Shown piece after piece: positions 24,143 to 24,143 of a stretch of DNA of 24,143 bases. Both the position numbers and the translations under genes were made by a program. Source of the DNA: Thalassiosira profunda (Eukaryota; Bacillariophyta; Thalassiosirophyceae; Thalassiosirales; Thalassiosiraceae); NCBI GenBank assembly GCA_036939355.1, contig JALLAP010000036.1, positions 1 through 24,143 on the forward strand. Direction: 5' to 3'. The notes under the pieces are model-generated. The model worked only from the letters and a program-made list of their open reading frames with translations, was not told the origin of the DNA and did not search any database. Each line of letters opens with the position of its first letter. Position 1 is the stretch's first letter.

Positions 24143-24143
24143 G

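Overview
The window is nuclear DNA from a eukaryotic alga with a secondary plastid, most likely a centric diatom or a close silicifying stramenopile. Three things point there. Spliceosomal introns of 81-86 nt with GTGAG donors interrupt conserved domains (ABC transporter, K+ channel). Two proteins carry a signal peptide followed by an ASAFAP-like A-F plastid motif. The gene content includes a violaxanthin de-epoxidase-family lipocalin and multi-copy stand-alone helicase-associated (HA) repeat proteins, which I know to be abundant in Thalassiosira-type diatoms. The species assignment is inference.

Layout, left to right: 3'-truncated gene (1-245, -); small membrane protein (798-1340, +); HA1, decayed HA-repeat gene (1596-2641, +); RING/TRAF zinc-finger protein with a one-base frame break (2887-4316, -); secreted, Pro/Thr- and Lys/Ser-rich type I membrane protein (4820-6307, +); HA2, four HA repeats plus C-terminal RING (6633-7910, -); TTC38-like protein (8187-10823, +); 125-bp terminal-inverted-repeat element (10849-10973); HA3, Cys-rich domain, NLS, acidic region and HA repeats (11340-13127, -); membrane SDR (13443-14849, +); plastid-targeted coiled-coil protein (14964-16109, -); HA4 (16474-17577, +); VDE-like lipocalin (17552-18511, -); HA5 (18832-19995, +); ABC half-transporter with one intron (20127-22384, -); plastid-targeted two-pore K+ channel with EF hand and one intron (22586-23974, +); 3' end of a gene entering from the right (24089-24142, -).

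Apart from the first two plus-strand genes, orientation alternates strictly, so nearly every gene shares a divergent promoter with one neighbour and a tail-to-tail end with the other. Several divergent intervals share short motifs (CTACGTAG palindromes; a GTCAAA-A/T-rich-ATCTT-like element; a CRE palindrome).

The standout is the five-member HA-repeat family. About 66-aa repeats are arrayed 2-5 times and joined to different partner modules (RING, Cys-rich zinc finger, NLS, acidic SUMO-consensus tails). Inside each repeat is a hypervariable residue pair, FC-XX-(I/M/V)R, whose second residue is almost always N, D, H, R, K or G. This resembles a modular nucleic-acid-binding array, but that is a hypothesis. 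The terminal repeats of HA3, HA4 and HA5 are each broken in a different way, and one break may have become an intron. HA1 and HA2 are recent inverted paralogs that still share a ~100-bp 3' flank.

Three of the frame breaks lie in or beside homopolymers, so assembly error must be excluded.
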